In this document: one piece after another, positions 29,507 through 38,844 of the stretch
Position numbering within the stretch: position 1 is the first letter of the stretch
How the letters are laid out: each line of letters opens with the position of its first letter
Source of the DNA: a virus
Reading direction: 5' to 3' (one strand)
Length of the DNA stretch: 50,830 nucleotides
Virus record (IMG/VR): IMGVR_UViG_3300037521_000133
Coordinates: 1 to 50,830 of that record
Notes under the pieces: model-generated
The model's database searches: none
The model's input: only the letters and a program-made list of their open reading frames with translations
What the model was told of the DNA's origin: nothing
Made by a program: the position numbers and the translations under genes

Positions 29507-31255
29507 GTGTCACGAGAATTCATCGAACAGAAAATAGGATCACAATCGATTGCTGAGGCAAGACGACAACAGAAAGAACTCGCCTATTTTACCCAGTCAA
29601 GCATACAGCAACCAATTACTCAAGCGTATCTAAATCAATGGGTAGAGAAGGAATACGCGGGAAATGATGAGTTCCTAAACTGGATTAAAACGATATTTGG
29701 AGGTAACAACTTTTTATCGTTCTACAAGTATTTGAGTTTTCCAGTACCTTCAGCAAATATCGTAAACAATAAAATTCGACCTCAATTAGAAAGGGTTTTC
29801 TTCAGTGAAGATTCTTTTTTCAAATATACTATTAAGGGTCAACAGGTCGAAACGCCTGAAAGTCTCAATTTCGTTCATTTTGATCAGTGGATTTTAAACG
29901 CCATGATGTTTCGTCACAATGACATTCTTATTACCGATCTTGAGAAGATAAACACACCATTTCGAGATCTTATTTCTATTGATAATGTGGTGGCCTTGCA
30001 GTCATCAAAGAGTGTTATTGAAAGAATTGCGTACACGGCAGCAGTTCCAATCACAAAAGAAGACGGTACAGTTGACATGAGGAATGGTTTTCTCTACATG
30101 GATGACAAAGAGTACATCTTCTATGATGAGAAGGTTGAGCCAATTCTTACAGTTCCTCATGATTTAGGTAAATGTCCAGCGAATTATATTGTTCCTGAAC
30201 CATTTTCAGATGATGATATTGTGCGTAAATCAATATTCTCATTCGTCAATCCAAAATTAAAAGAATACAGTTTCTTGACAACACTACAGAGAATGACAGA
30301 CCCAAACGGTGTTGTTCCTGTAACGGCCATACTTAGATTCAAGGATAAAGGACAAGTTGATGGTGAAGCCGAAGATGTAGATTCTGTAGATAAAGCGCCA
30401 CCAACTCCCCTGTCTATTAGTAGCCAACAATCCAGACAACAAAGAGAAGTTGTAGGAAAAGAGAGCGAAACGCAAGCGGGAACGGTTATCGATGTAATAC
30501 CACGATTAAAAGAAGATGGTTCTATTGATTCAGCAGCAGTTCAGAATTATATCAAGTTCTATCACATGCCAGTTGAGTCGATGAAACACCTAAACGAGCG
30601 CATTCTACAAATAGAGAACGATATTATTCAATCGGTAACGGGTGACTTCAAGGAGCAAAACGAAGAGGCTCAGAACGAAAAACAAGTATCCAAGGGATTC
30701 ATAAGCAAAGAAGATGCGCTTAGAAAAGTGTCCAAAGGGATGTCCAGGATTAGAAAACTTTCCGATTTTGATATGTTAGCGTTAGAATTTGGTACGGAAC
30801 AAGTGACAAATGACGCATTCTATGGATCTGATTTCTTCCCTGAAACTCAAAATGAACTCTACAAACTTTTCGAAATAGCTCCAAACCCTATTGAGCGCAG
30901 AAATATTCTACTCAGATTAAGCCGAAATAAGAACAGGTTTAACAGAGACAAGGCAGAACGAGAAGAGATTTTGATAACATTGATGCCTTATTCAGCAGAT
31001 GTTGATTTTAATACGGCTGTAGATAATCAAAGAATCGATTCAATTAACTTTCAGTATTACACTAGATTTCCATATTGGATCGGAATATTTGAAGCGACCT
31101 ATGGAGACATAGTGATATTCTTTAATGACTTCCCTGAAGGAACGTCTAACGAAGCGAGACTAACATCAATAAACAATTTAATTAAGGATTTAATAACAAA
31201 AGCTGGAATACCTGAGCCACCGAAGCCAGAGCCAGTAAATACACCAACAACGTAA
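29507..31255 (+). CDS. Portal protein
   Basis: At 582 residues and directly before the scaffold/capsid cluster, this is the best portal candidate. It contains helix-rich regions and a segment (residues about 365-420) with a long stem-like helix (ILQIENDIIQSVTGD). The start codon is GTG. The C-terminus is proline-rich (PEPPKPEPVNTPTT). The portal forms the dodecameric DNA gate at one capsid vertex. The call rests mainly on size, gene order and fold impression. Confidence 0.6.
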   Translation: MSREFIEQKIGSQSIAEARRQQKELAYFTQSSIQQPITQAYLNQWVEKEYAGNDEFLNWIKTIFGGNNFLSFYKYLSFPVPSANIVNNKIRPQLERVFFSEDSFFKYTIKGQQVETPESLNFVHFDQWILNAMMFRHNDILITDLEKINTPFRDLISIDNVVALQSSKSVIERIAYTAAVPITKEDGTVDMRNGFLYMDDKEYIFYDEKVEPILTVPHDLGKCPANYIVPEPFSDDDIVRKSIFSFVNPKLKEYSFLTTLQRMTDPNGVVPVTAILRFKDKGQVDGEAEDVDSVDKAPPTPLSISSQQSRQQREVVGKESETQAGTVIDVIPRLKEDGSIDSAAVQNYIKFYHMPVESMKHLNERILQIENDIIQSVTGDFKEQNEEAQNEKQVSKGFISKEDALRKVSKGMSRIRKLSDFDMLALEFGTEQVTNDAFYGSDFFPETQNELYKLFEIAPNPIERRNILLRLSRNKNRFNRDKAEREEILITLMPYSADVDFNTAVDNQRIDSINFQYYTRFPYWIGIFEATYGDIVIFFNDFPEGTSNEARLTSINNLIKDLITKAGIPEPPKPEPVNTPTT

Positions 31256-31268
31256 AACATAACAGACT

Positions 31269-31874
31269 ATGAAAAACGAAAAAAAAGAAAAAGAGCTAAT
31301 TGTAACGCTCAGAGTTTATCACCCAACTATCAGAAAGGATAAGGATGACAACCCGTACTATGAGAACCACCCCGTTAAAATCGAGGGATATGGTCGTTTA
31401 GCATGGAAAACATTCATGAAATCAGCTAAAATTCAGTACAAAAAAGTGTTAGTTGAAAAGGTACACGAAGAAACAATTTGGCTTGAAGATGGAAAGGATC
31501 GAAAAGGAAAGCCTATTAAAATTCGTAAAACCAAGTACGATCTTATTGAAACACCTCAAGAGATTATTGATGCGGTGGCTGAAGCAATGCAAAAAGTGAG
31601 TGAAAAACTTACTCCAGATCAGCAAAAAATAGTTGATTTAGAAGCTAAATCTAAATTACAAGAGGAGCAAATTGCTGAGTTAATGGCAAGCAACAATGGA
31701 AACACAACTACTGACACTGACACCGACACTTCTGGTAACGATTCGACCGATGTAGACAAAGAACTTGCCGCATGGAGAGAGAAGTACGAAAAAGTGATTG
31801 GTAAAAAGGCACACCCAATGTCAAAAGCTTCAACTTTAGAGAAGAAAATTGAAGAACATTTAGCAAAACAATAG
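31269..31874 (+). CDS. Head-region hypothetical protein, 201 aa
   Basis: The start follows AACAGACT-ATG. The first 110 residues are charged and beta-rich, then a coiled-coil, a Thr/Asp repeat tract (TTTDTDTDTSGND) and a C-terminal helical domain. It may be an accessory head or scaffold-related protein; no family recognised. Confidence 0.6.
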   Translation: MKNEKKEKELIVTLRVYHPTIRKDKDDNPYYENHPVKIEGYGRLAWKTFMKSAKIQYKKVLVEKVHEETIWLEDGKDRKGKPIKIRKTKYDLIETPQEIIDAVAEAMQKVSEKLTPDQQKIVDLEAKSKLQEEQIAELMASNNGNTTTDTDTDTSGNDSTDVDKELAAWREKYEKVIGKKAHPMSKASTLEKKIEEHLAKQ

Positions 31875-31900
31875 TAACATATAAAAATTCATAACAGACT

Positions 31901-32167
31901 ATGGAAACAGGATTAAAAGCAGATAAGCTAACTGTAGGAAAAATGTATCAGTGTATCATTTCAGGAGAAAAAGGGCTAATTACAGAAAGCCAACGTCAAA
32001 CTGGAACGAAACCATCAGGAAAGAAAGACAAAGAAAAGAATGACATTCTAGAGCCAGTATTTGAAGACGTTAAGGCGTTGAAGTCTTTTTATAAAGATCC
32101 AAACGGGAAACCATCCTATTTGTACAGCGAGGTCAATGACGGACAGATGAAGGAAATCGAAGCTTAA
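31901..32167 (+). CDS. Head-region hypothetical protein, 88 aa
   Basis: It starts in the repeated context AACAGACT-ATG. It begins KADKLTVGKMYQCI, similar in style to VKDLQVGKSYKN of the next gene, so the two may be distant paralogues with a small beta-barrel-like fold. Role unknown. Confidence 0.6.
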   Translation: METGLKADKLTVGKMYQCIISGEKGLITESQRQTGTKPSGKKDKEKNDILEPVFEDVKALKSFYKDPNGKPSYLYSEVNDGQMKEIEA

Positions 32168-32193
32168 TTAACAATTTAACTAAATAACGGACT

Positions 32194-32421
32194 ATGAAAG
32201 TTAAAGATTTACAAGTGGGGAAATCCTACAAAAACAAGCAAACAAACGCTAGATACCTTGTTGAAAGAGGCGGCTTTTTGAGGCTTAAAAAGGTTGGTGT
32301 TATCCGAAGACTTATAGAAAACGGAAGTGTTGAAAAGGATATATATCCCTTAACAGATGGAATTCTAGAAGAATTAGGTGATGATGACTTGTCTAAAATA
32401 AGACAAAGACAACGCGATTAA
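32194..32421 (+). CDS. Head-region hypothetical protein, 75 aa
   Basis: It starts in the context AACGGACT-ATG. A small basic protein with an N-terminal LxVGKxY motif like its neighbour. Role unknown. Confidence 0.6.
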   Translation: MKVKDLQVGKSYKNKQTNARYLVERGGFLRLKKVGVIRRLIENGSVEKDIYPLTDGILEELGDDDLSKIRQRQRD

Positions 32422-32442
32422 TAATTAAACAGACTTAATATT

Positions 32443-33348
32443 ATGGCATTAGAAATAACAGAAGATCAAGCAACAGAATTAGGGCTTTCAACTGATCAGG
32501 TTGCAAAAGTAATTGGGTTCGTCAATCCTTGGCATGATTCACAACTAGCAGAATCAAAGAAAGGTTGGGACACCAAAGCAAATACGGACGCACAAGGTAT
32601 CTTAGACGGAGCAATGACAGGAATTGCTACAGCTACGAAAATAGCTCGTAACGAAGGTGAAAAAGCAATGGACTATATCCCACGTGCATGGGGGGCTTTC
32701 TCTAAATCAGAGACTGATAGTGTAGCCGCTTTAAAATTGGACTACGAAACAAAGCTTAAAGACTTTGACGGTGATGCAGGAACTAAAGAAGCCCTACGTG
32801 TATCAGAGGATAAACTTAATAAAGCTTTAGAAAAATATGCTAAGTTCGATGAGTTAAGCGAAACAGCAGGAAAGTATGATCCGCTAAAGGAGAAATACGA
32901 GTCTATGAAGAAGCTTGTTAGTTATGGCAACGTAAAGCCTGCCTTTCCTGATACTGTAGACGAATATAGAGCTACGGCTAAATGGAATGAGTTCATATCT
33001 AGAATAGAAAAAGACTGGATTGTTGAAGTTGATAAGGACGGAAAGTCAATCGCTAAGAGCAAAGAAAACGAGTACACTATTGTAGACTTGTCTTCGCTTG
33101 TTGAAAAGGATGAAGAAATTTCTAAACTCTTAGAAGGTAGAAAGCAAGACGGTCTTAACGGGAAAGAAAAGGATTTACAAGATGTCACGGACGTGCCTTT
33201 TAAAGTTCCTGCTGATGCTGATAGTATCGTTATATCGAAACTGATTAAAGAGTATTTGGCATCGAAGAATATTAACCCGATGACAGATGATCATACAAAA
33301 CAATTTGCTGAACTAAACAGCAAGATATTAAAGGGACTTAAAAAGTAA
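32443..33348 (+). CDS. Probable head scaffolding protein
   Basis: This 301-residue, highly charged protein is mostly coiled-coil (residues about 90-160: KLDYETKLKDF, KLNKALEKYAKFDELSE) and lies directly before the major capsid gene, the usual place of the scaffold in siphophages. A scaffold guides capsid assembly and leaves or is cleaved before packaging. No protease domain is fused to it. Confidence 0.6.
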   Translation: MALEITEDQATELGLSTDQVAKVIGFVNPWHDSQLAESKKGWDTKANTDAQGILDGAMTGIATATKIARNEGEKAMDYIPRAWGAFSKSETDSVAALKLDYETKLKDFDGDAGTKEALRVSEDKLNKALEKYAKFDELSETAGKYDPLKEKYESMKKLVSYGNVKPAFPDTVDEYRATAKWNEFISRIEKDWIVEVDKDGKSIAKSKENEYTIVDLSSLVEKDEEISKLLEGRKQDGLNGKEKDLQDVTDVPFKVPADADSIVISKLIKEYLASKNINPMTDDHTKQFAELNSKILKGLKK

Positions 33349-33445
33349 CAGACTACTTCCCTTAAACATCGAATAAAATTAGACAAGAAAATCGCAACGG
33401 ACTGCGTAGAACAATTATTTATTCATTCATTAAAAAAGCAAAATT

Positions 33446-34528
33446 ATGGCTTTATTAGATGCAACACAGTGGAATGATTGGCAAGACACATTCGCAACGA
33501 GCGATCAAAGATTCGCACCTCATGGTGTAGTCGATGTCTTCAAAGAATCCACTCCTTTTGCTAATTATATTTCAGCAGAAGCACGAGAAAGGCTGGCGAC
33601 TACTTCTTCTCTAAGAGAAGTGAAAATCCCAGTAATTAAAGAGCAAACGGTAACGGTTGTCGATACTCCTGGTTTCGAGTTTATTCCTGACAATCTTACA
33701 GAATCAGCAGAATACAGCTTTGTAGCGGTTGATTTCTTCTCTGGTTTCCGTCAATACAACTCACAGTATGCAAACAACACTATTGCAGCAGAGGAAGACA
33801 GAAACATTAAAATGACCAATATCGCTGATGCAATGGCAACGGCAATGGAGGTATTCGGAATCACGATCCTTGAGGCTAGAAAAACTCAAGTATTAGGCTT
33901 TACTGAGCAAGTAAATCACAGTGTAGGAGGTGGTACTTACGTGTTTAACGCGGGTACTGATACACTCGAAATCGACGAAGCAGCACAACAAGAAACAATG
34001 TTTGCTTCATTGACTGAGCTTATGCGTGCAAACAAATTGGGAGGGCAGTACATGTCTTTAGTTAGTCCAGCAGGATTGGCAACTCAAAAATTTGAAGCGC
34101 TTAAATTTGGTGAGAGCAATCAGCAAAACATTCGTGCGCTTGGTATGATTCCAGCGGAAGACATGCACAACTCTCACAGCCTTGCTCCAGGATCAGATAT
34201 TTTCAATGGCTTTTGGGTACGTAAAGGCGCTGTTGGTATTTATGGGAATTTCCCGTTCGACTTTAGAGCAGGAACAACATTGGCAGATCAGAAATGGTCA
34301 GTATCAGATGTAGAAATTGGGCCAACTCGAATGAGAGCGAATATCTACACTAACAAATTTGCGGCTAACGCAACTGGACTTGTAGGAACTGGAACGGACT
34401 CCAACCTTATCATGACGGCTGGTGAAGAAATGGCAATTTGGATTCGTGCTTATTATGTGTTTAAGTTCAACACAGATATTACATCGAGAGCAAATGATAT
34501 TGTCAAAATCAAAGGTTTAGCTGCTTAA
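33446..34528 (+). CDS. Major capsid protein
   Basis: The protein (360 aa) follows the scaffold and has the length and composition of an HK97-type capsid protein: a mixed alpha/beta N-terminal half (FKESTPFANYISAEARERL), a central domain and a C-terminal strand region (RMRANIYTNKFAANATG). No long N-terminal delta domain is visible, consistent with a separate scaffold. The call rests on gene order, length and sequence style. Confidence 0.75.
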   Translation: MALLDATQWNDWQDTFATSDQRFAPHGVVDVFKESTPFANYISAEARERLATTSSLREVKIPVIKEQTVTVVDTPGFEFIPDNLTESAEYSFVAVDFFSGFRQYNSQYANNTIAAEEDRNIKMTNIADAMATAMEVFGITILEARKTQVLGFTEQVNHSVGGGTYVFNAGTDTLEIDEAAQQETMFASLTELMRANKLGGQYMSLVSPAGLATQKFEALKFGESNQQNIRALGMIPAEDMHNSHSLAPGSDIFNGFWVRKGAVGIYGNFPFDFRAGTTLADQKWSVSDVEIGPTRMRANIYTNKFAANATGLVGTGTDSNLIMTAGEEMAIWIRAYYVFKFNTDITSRANDIVKIKGLAA

Positions 34529-34542
34529 AAAAAATAGAAATT

Positions 34543-34980
34543 ATGGCAAAATTTTATATAGTACGTGCAGATGGCACGAAAGTACCTTTTGAAGGGTTTG
34601 GAATGCTTGCAAATGTTGAGCAAGTAACCGTAGACAAAACGTTAACTGTTGAGGATAGTGGTAAAACATTCATCTTAAATGGTGCAACTGATGGAGCGGA
34701 AATATTACTTCCTCCTGTATTCAACGGAATGTATTACAAATTCAAGGTGGGGGCAAATTTCGCAACTACTGATTGGACAATTGTAAGCACAACAAACGTT
34801 ATTCAGGGTCATGCCTTGGTAGCGGGTGCGCCTGTAGTGGCAGTAAATGAGAACACTATAAGCTTCGTATCTACTGTTGAATCGGTTGGTGACTACGTTG
34901 AAATTGAAAGTGATGGTACAAACATTTATGTGAACGGATCAGCTGTAACGGCTTTATCGATTACATTCACAGCACCATAA
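34543..34980 (+). CDS. Probable head decoration/surface protein
   Basis: This 145-residue beta-rich protein comes 15 bases after the capsid gene, typical for decoration proteins. Its TFILNGATDGAEILLPPV region resembles MTTGATGKDIVLPAVV of the protein at 49495, so both may share a small beta-sandwich used on the virion surface. Confidence 0.5.
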   Translation: MAKFYIVRADGTKVPFEGFGMLANVEQVTVDKTLTVEDSGKTFILNGATDGAEILLPPVFNGMYYKFKVGANFATTDWTIVSTTNVIQGHALVAGAPVVAVNENTISFVSTVESVGDYVEIESDGTNIYVNGSAVTALSITFTAP

Positions 34981-34989
34981 AACTGAGCA

Positions 34990-36144
34990 ATGATTTTATC
35001 CTTTGCAGAGAAATTAACTGACACGGTAGTACTCGATAGCGAGTTAACTGCGGCACCTGATAGTAAGATGTACTTCAACAGTGGGGTACATCCATCTATC
35101 ACTACGCAAAACTTACTCTCGTATTTACCGAATGTTGACTTTACCTTTGCGGATTATGTACCTGGAGACACCTACGGGAAATTCACGGATAGCAGAAACC
35201 GTACAGATCTAGTTACGTCAGGAGGTTTGATTTATCAATCGTTATCGGCAAGCAACACAGGGAACGACCCAGCGTCTTTTCCTTTGAAATGGCTTGAAAC
35301 TAACATTGAATCGCTTAGGATAAAAACATTTGCTTTAAGCTCACAGGATAACGCAATATCTGAGTTAAACCTACAAGATAGGCTAGTGGACAGTCAATAT
35401 CTGTACAATGTTGCAGAGATTGAAGAAAACGCTACGGCTACGCTCTTGCCAAATGACTATGCAGCATGGGTATTTGAGCCGAAAGGGTCTGATTATGTCG
35501 AATTCACTATTAACGAAGTCGCATTTCAGGCAACAACGGCAGTGCCTCAAAATCTGTATGTCATTAACCAAGGGGTGTTGATTGATACGCTTATACTGAA
35601 TCCAAACGCTGAAGGAAGGCTTGTGTTCGAAGACATTGATTACGTATTCTCTGGAAAGGGAAAATTCATCTTTGCAGTCGATGCACAAACAGTACTAACT
35701 AACGGTGCTACAATAGACCCATTGAAATATAAGGGGTTTGTTGTGTATACAGCAACGGGAATTGGTGCAACTCCAGAAGGCGCAGACTATTCAATAAGCA
35801 CAACAAACAACGGTTTAGGTTTCAACATCTCGGTTAATCTCGATTCGACGATATATCTTAACAAGAATCTTAAGTATTACGGGCAGTTTCTGCAAGCTAC
35901 ATGGGAGTTAGACGTGTTAAACATGTTTTTACACAACTCTCACAACCGTAGCAATAGGGAACAACGTATTCAATTAGACGTTAAGATGTTACAAGCAGAG
36001 ACAAAAGATGATAAGTCTGGAGGCTCTATTTTGTCGAAGTTCAAGAGCGAGAAGAGAAAGGCGTTAGCAAAGATAAAAACCACTTTTGACAACCAGTTGG
36101 TTGATAAAAACAAAGGCGGTCAAACAACGTTAAGATCGGTATAA
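34990..36144 (+). CDS. Virion protein, probable neck/head-completion region
   Basis: The protein (384 aa) lies between the decoration and neck genes. It has a beta-rich N-terminal two thirds with Ser/Thr/Asn-rich surface strands and a basic helical C-terminus (SKFKSEKRKALAKIK). Its end overlaps the next start by one base. A structural role is inferred from position. Confidence 0.5.
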   Translation: MILSFAEKLTDTVVLDSELTAAPDSKMYFNSGVHPSITTQNLLSYLPNVDFTFADYVPGDTYGKFTDSRNRTDLVTSGGLIYQSLSASNTGNDPASFPLKWLETNIESLRIKTFALSSQDNAISELNLQDRLVDSQYLYNVAEIEENATATLLPNDYAAWVFEPKGSDYVEFTINEVAFQATTAVPQNLYVINQGVLIDTLILNPNAEGRLVFEDIDYVFSGKGKFIFAVDAQTVLTNGATIDPLKYKGFVVYTATGIGATPEGADYSISTTNNGLGFNISVNLDSTIYLNKNLKYYGQFLQATWELDVLNMFLHNSHNRSNREQRIQLDVKMLQAETKDDKSGGSILSKFKSEKRKALAKIKTTFDNQLVDKNKGGQTTLRSV

Positions 36145-36689
36145 TGGCACTTATTCAAAAAACAAACCCAGTTGGATTAGATCATAGAATTAATCAGTTT
36201 CAGCCTTTTTTATACAAAAAACTGAACCTTTCTGATTATGAGTCTTTGCCTAGGGTTTATTTGAATGAGACAGAGATTGAAGGTAAGAAAGGGTTAATAC
36301 CTGAATATTTCGAAGGAAATAAAGAGTATCAAGACATATTGTTTAATGACAATCATGCAGCGACTTCTTTTTTCTTTCGTATGCCTGTTGATTCGACACA
36401 TGAAAACGGTGTTGAAACGGCTAGAGTAGCTTTGATCTTTCAAGTTAAACTGGACAAGTTGTTTGTTGACCCTCCACATAGGTTCGATGAAGAGTTAAAT
36501 GGTCTTGTAGAAAGCGCATCTATTGGATTCTTTGGGTATAGCTTCTTTAAATTGGACAACACAGTCCAAGGGATTAGAGATGTTTACCAGGAGTTCTTAA
36601 TAGACAAAATACGATACACTAATATGCAGCATTTTTATGTTGTACGATTCGAGTTCATAGTAAAATTTAGACCGAACATGACGTGTTAA
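36144..36689 (+). CDS. Probable head-tail connector/tail completion protein
   Basis: A 181-residue protein with strand segments and aromatic residues (YFVVRFEF-like end: HFYVVRFEFIVKFRP), placed directly before the tail tube gene. The size and position suit a tail terminator or neck protein. No firm family. Confidence 0.45.
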   Translation: MALIQKTNPVGLDHRINQFQPFLYKKLNLSDYESLPRVYLNETEIEGKKGLIPEYFEGNKEYQDILFNDNHAATSFFFRMPVDSTHENGVETARVALIFQVKLDKLFVDPPHRFDEELNGLVESASIGFFGYSFFKLDNTVQGIRDVYQEFLIDKIRYTNMQHFYVVRFEFIVKFRPNMTC

Positions 36690-36720
36690 ATAATAACAAT
36701 TAATTAAAAAAATAGAAATT

Positions 36721-37662
36721 ATGGCAGTAGCAGGATGTCTGTGTACAGGCAAACTAGGAAACACTGGAATACCAGGCGGGATTAAGCCGTTTGGGATTAC
36801 TAGTGGTATTGTGATGGTTCCGATTAGAGCAAAAGACGGAACGAGAAACGGTTTAGACCGTACATCAGCAACATTAGGTCAAGATTGGCTTGATCTATTG
36901 AACAACCCAGATCCAAGTAAAAGAGGTTATCCATACCTTGACTTGAAAAATGTTGTTCATGAAGAAACGGATCCAAATTTTGAAGAAGACGACAAAGGAG
37001 AGCGTAAGAAAACAAGAGATGGTATCAAGCGTATCACTTACGAAAAGTGGGAAGTTAACGAGCAGTTTTTTGATAAAACATCCGCAGCTTGTGTTGAATT
37101 TGGTATATATGAGATTGATGATTGTGGAAACATAAAAGGTCAATTGGAAGGTGATAACCTATTTCCACGCCCAGCTAACAAGGGGTCGTTTGATGCTAAG
37201 TTCATCAATGCAACAGCAGATTTAGGATCAAAAGTAATGTTCACAGTTGATTACAAATTCATTACAAATGATGGTAATCAGTGGATGTTGTTACAATCTG
37301 ACTTCATTTCTGTAGTTGATCCACTTGAGGGTCTTGGTATGATTGATGTTCAATTCACTACAATTGTAGTTGATTCAGCAACGGAAATTACTGTTCAATG
37401 TGATTTCCAATACGGGCCAGCAAACGCACTTTTTCCGTTTACGGGAGCGATCGCGGCTGACTTCTCATTACTGAACATAACTACTCCGGCGGTTATCGTA
37501 GTGGCTACTGCGGTTGAAAGTTTGACAGTTCCAGGAGAGTACGCAATTACTTTCTTAGCTCAAACAACGAATGATGTTGTAGAGTTGGATGAGTTCAAAG
37601 CGGCGACAGGAAACCTTGTCAACGGTTTTGAAGGTATTGAGGACACATTTGTAGCACTTTAA
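36721..37662 (+). CDS. Probable major tail tube protein
   Basis: The 313-residue protein has an N-terminal AGCLCTGKLGNTGIPGG segment, a central beta-rich domain and a C-terminal Ig-like part (residues about 215-313, beta strands with VVDSATEITVQCDF). Its location two genes before the tape measure, and a separate C-terminal domain, are typical of tail tube subunits. The start follows AAAAAAATAGAAATT. Confidence 0.55.
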   Translation: MAVAGCLCTGKLGNTGIPGGIKPFGITSGIVMVPIRAKDGTRNGLDRTSATLGQDWLDLLNNPDPSKRGYPYLDLKNVVHEETDPNFEEDDKGERKKTRDGIKRITYEKWEVNEQFFDKTSAACVEFGIYEIDDCGNIKGQLEGDNLFPRPANKGSFDAKFINATADLGSKVMFTVDYKFITNDGNQWMLLQSDFISVVDPLEGLGMIDVQFTTIVVDSATEITVQCDFQYGPANALFPFTGAIAADFSLLNITTPAVIVVATAVESLTVPGEYAITFLAQTTNDVVELDEFKAATGNLVNGFEGIEDTFVAL

Positions 37663-37672
37663 TACTTGAGCT

Positions 37673-37849
37673 ATGAGCGTGATCAAAAACCAACATTACC
37701 AACTTGATGGTGATTTTCTTAAATCCACAACTCTTAGTAAGGCTGTAAAGTCATACGATGGGATAATACCTGAAGAGATTGTTACAAAGGAGTGGGAAAA
37801 GCTACATCCGAAGTCTAAGAAAAAGACTTCAGAGGAAACAGATGATTAA
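37673..37849 (+). CDS. Small tail-region protein, 58 aa
   Basis: A 58-codon frame between the tail tube gene and a hairpin, with a basic then acidic C-terminus (SKKKTSEETDD). Tail assembly genes often include such short proteins. Function unknown. Confidence 0.55.
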   Translation: MSVIKNQHYQLDGDFLKSTTLSKAVKSYDGIIPEEIVTKEWEKLHPKSKKKTSEETDD

Positions 37850-37854
37850 AAAAC

Positions 37855-37876
37855 GGGGGCTATTTATTTAGTCCCC
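37855..37876 (+). terminator. Intergenic hairpin, weak terminator
   Basis: GGGGGCTA (37855-37862) pairs with TAGTCCCC (37869-37876), one G-T. The following T content is low, so it probably sets the ratio of tail tube to downstream mRNA rather than ending transcription. Confidence 0.5.
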
Positions 37877-37886
37877 TTCATTTATT

Positions 37887-38339
37887 ATGGCAATAGGTCA
37901 AAGCAAGTTACACTCGTTTCTACGGCGCGGAAGGGTTTTATTTGATTCAGTCGCATGGTTTGAAGCTTTTACACCAAAAACGAGGGAAGATATACTTGAT
38001 TTGGTTCGAGAGGCACAACTTAGAGCGGAAGGAATAGATGGTGACGGTGAGGAAATCGGGTTTTACTCGTTTGCATCGCAGATAGCCAACCCCGAGAAGC
38101 AGGAAGGAACACATTTTACATTTGATGATACAGGGGAGTTTTTCCGATCAATGTTCCTGAGAGTTTTGGCCAATAGCTTTGAGATAGTTGCAGATGGTCA
38201 AAAGGATGATGATAATTTATTCGTTAAGTACGGTGAAGAAATAATAGCATTAACAGATGAGAATCTTGAAAAAGTTACGAATATGGTACGTGAAGCGTAT
38301 GTTAATTACGTCAAACGGATATTACTTGGAACTAGATGA
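37887..38339 (+). CDS. Tail-region protein, possible tail assembly chaperone 1
   Basis: A 150-residue acidic, helical protein upstream of the tape measure. It overlaps the next gene by 41 bases in the +1 frame, the position held by the gpG/gpGT pair in other siphophages. I see no clear slippery site, so two separate proteins are assumed. An alternative is a minor head or tail-completion protein. Confidence 0.5.
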   Translation: MAIGQSKLHSFLRRGRVLFDSVAWFEAFTPKTREDILDLVREAQLRAEGIDGDGEEIGFYSFASQIANPEKQEGTHFTFDDTGEFFRSMFLRVLANSFEIVADGQKDDDNLFVKYGEEIIALTDENLEKVTNMVREAYVNYVKRILLGTR

Positions 38340-38844
38340 TTTGTCTTTGTACAGATGGGATAAGGCTAAAGTAGGTCACATGCAATTCCTTAGAAGGGAT
38401 TTGATCGAAAGCAAAATGCCGTGGTTGGTAATTCAGTTAATCAAACCGTTTAAATGGTTGTGGAATGCGTTTAACCACGTTCTAAGGCTACGTAAAGGCA
38501 TTGTTGATGCGTATGTATTCGAGAGGTTATTTAACGGACATATACAACGATTCGGACAACCTGACACCCAAAAGGATTATCTAGCATGTAAAATGCGATT
38601 GACCAAACTCAGGTATCAACGAATAATCACAGGGAATAGGTTTTTAGAGAATCAGATTGCTATTGAACAAATCAACTTACAGAATTTAGATCCCGCGAAC
38701 AAACAAGGGATGGATACAGATGAATGTTTGTCGGTGTTAGCTAAATTCCAAGGAGTTGCGGTTATACACAAAAAAGACATTACAGTAGTAGAGTTTGAAA
38801 ATTTAATGAAGTCTTATGGCAGAGAATCCAGTAGAAAAAAGTGA
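38299..38844 (+). CDS. Tail-region protein, possible tail assembly chaperone 2
   Basis: I use the ATG at 38299; an earlier ATG at 38257 would lengthen the overlap. The product is basic, helical and aromatic-rich (LIKPFKWLWNAF), 181 aa. It overlaps the tape measure start by 29 bases. The pairing with the upstream gene suggests tail assembly chaperones, but there is no sequence motif to prove it. Confidence 0.5.
   Translation: MLITSNGYYLELDDLSLYRWDKAKVGHMQFLRRDLIESKMPWLVIQLIKPFKWLWNAFNHVLRLRKGIVDAYVFERLFNGHIQRFGQPDTQKDYLACKMRLTKLRYQRIITGNRFLENQIAIEQINLQNLDPANKQGMDTDECLSVLAKFQGVAVIHKKDITVVEFENLMKSYGRESSRKK

Noticed and set aside
37887-38844. Programmed -1 frameshift of a tail assembly chaperone pair
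   Set aside because: The second frame is +1 relative to the first, and no classical slippery heptamer lies in the overlap.
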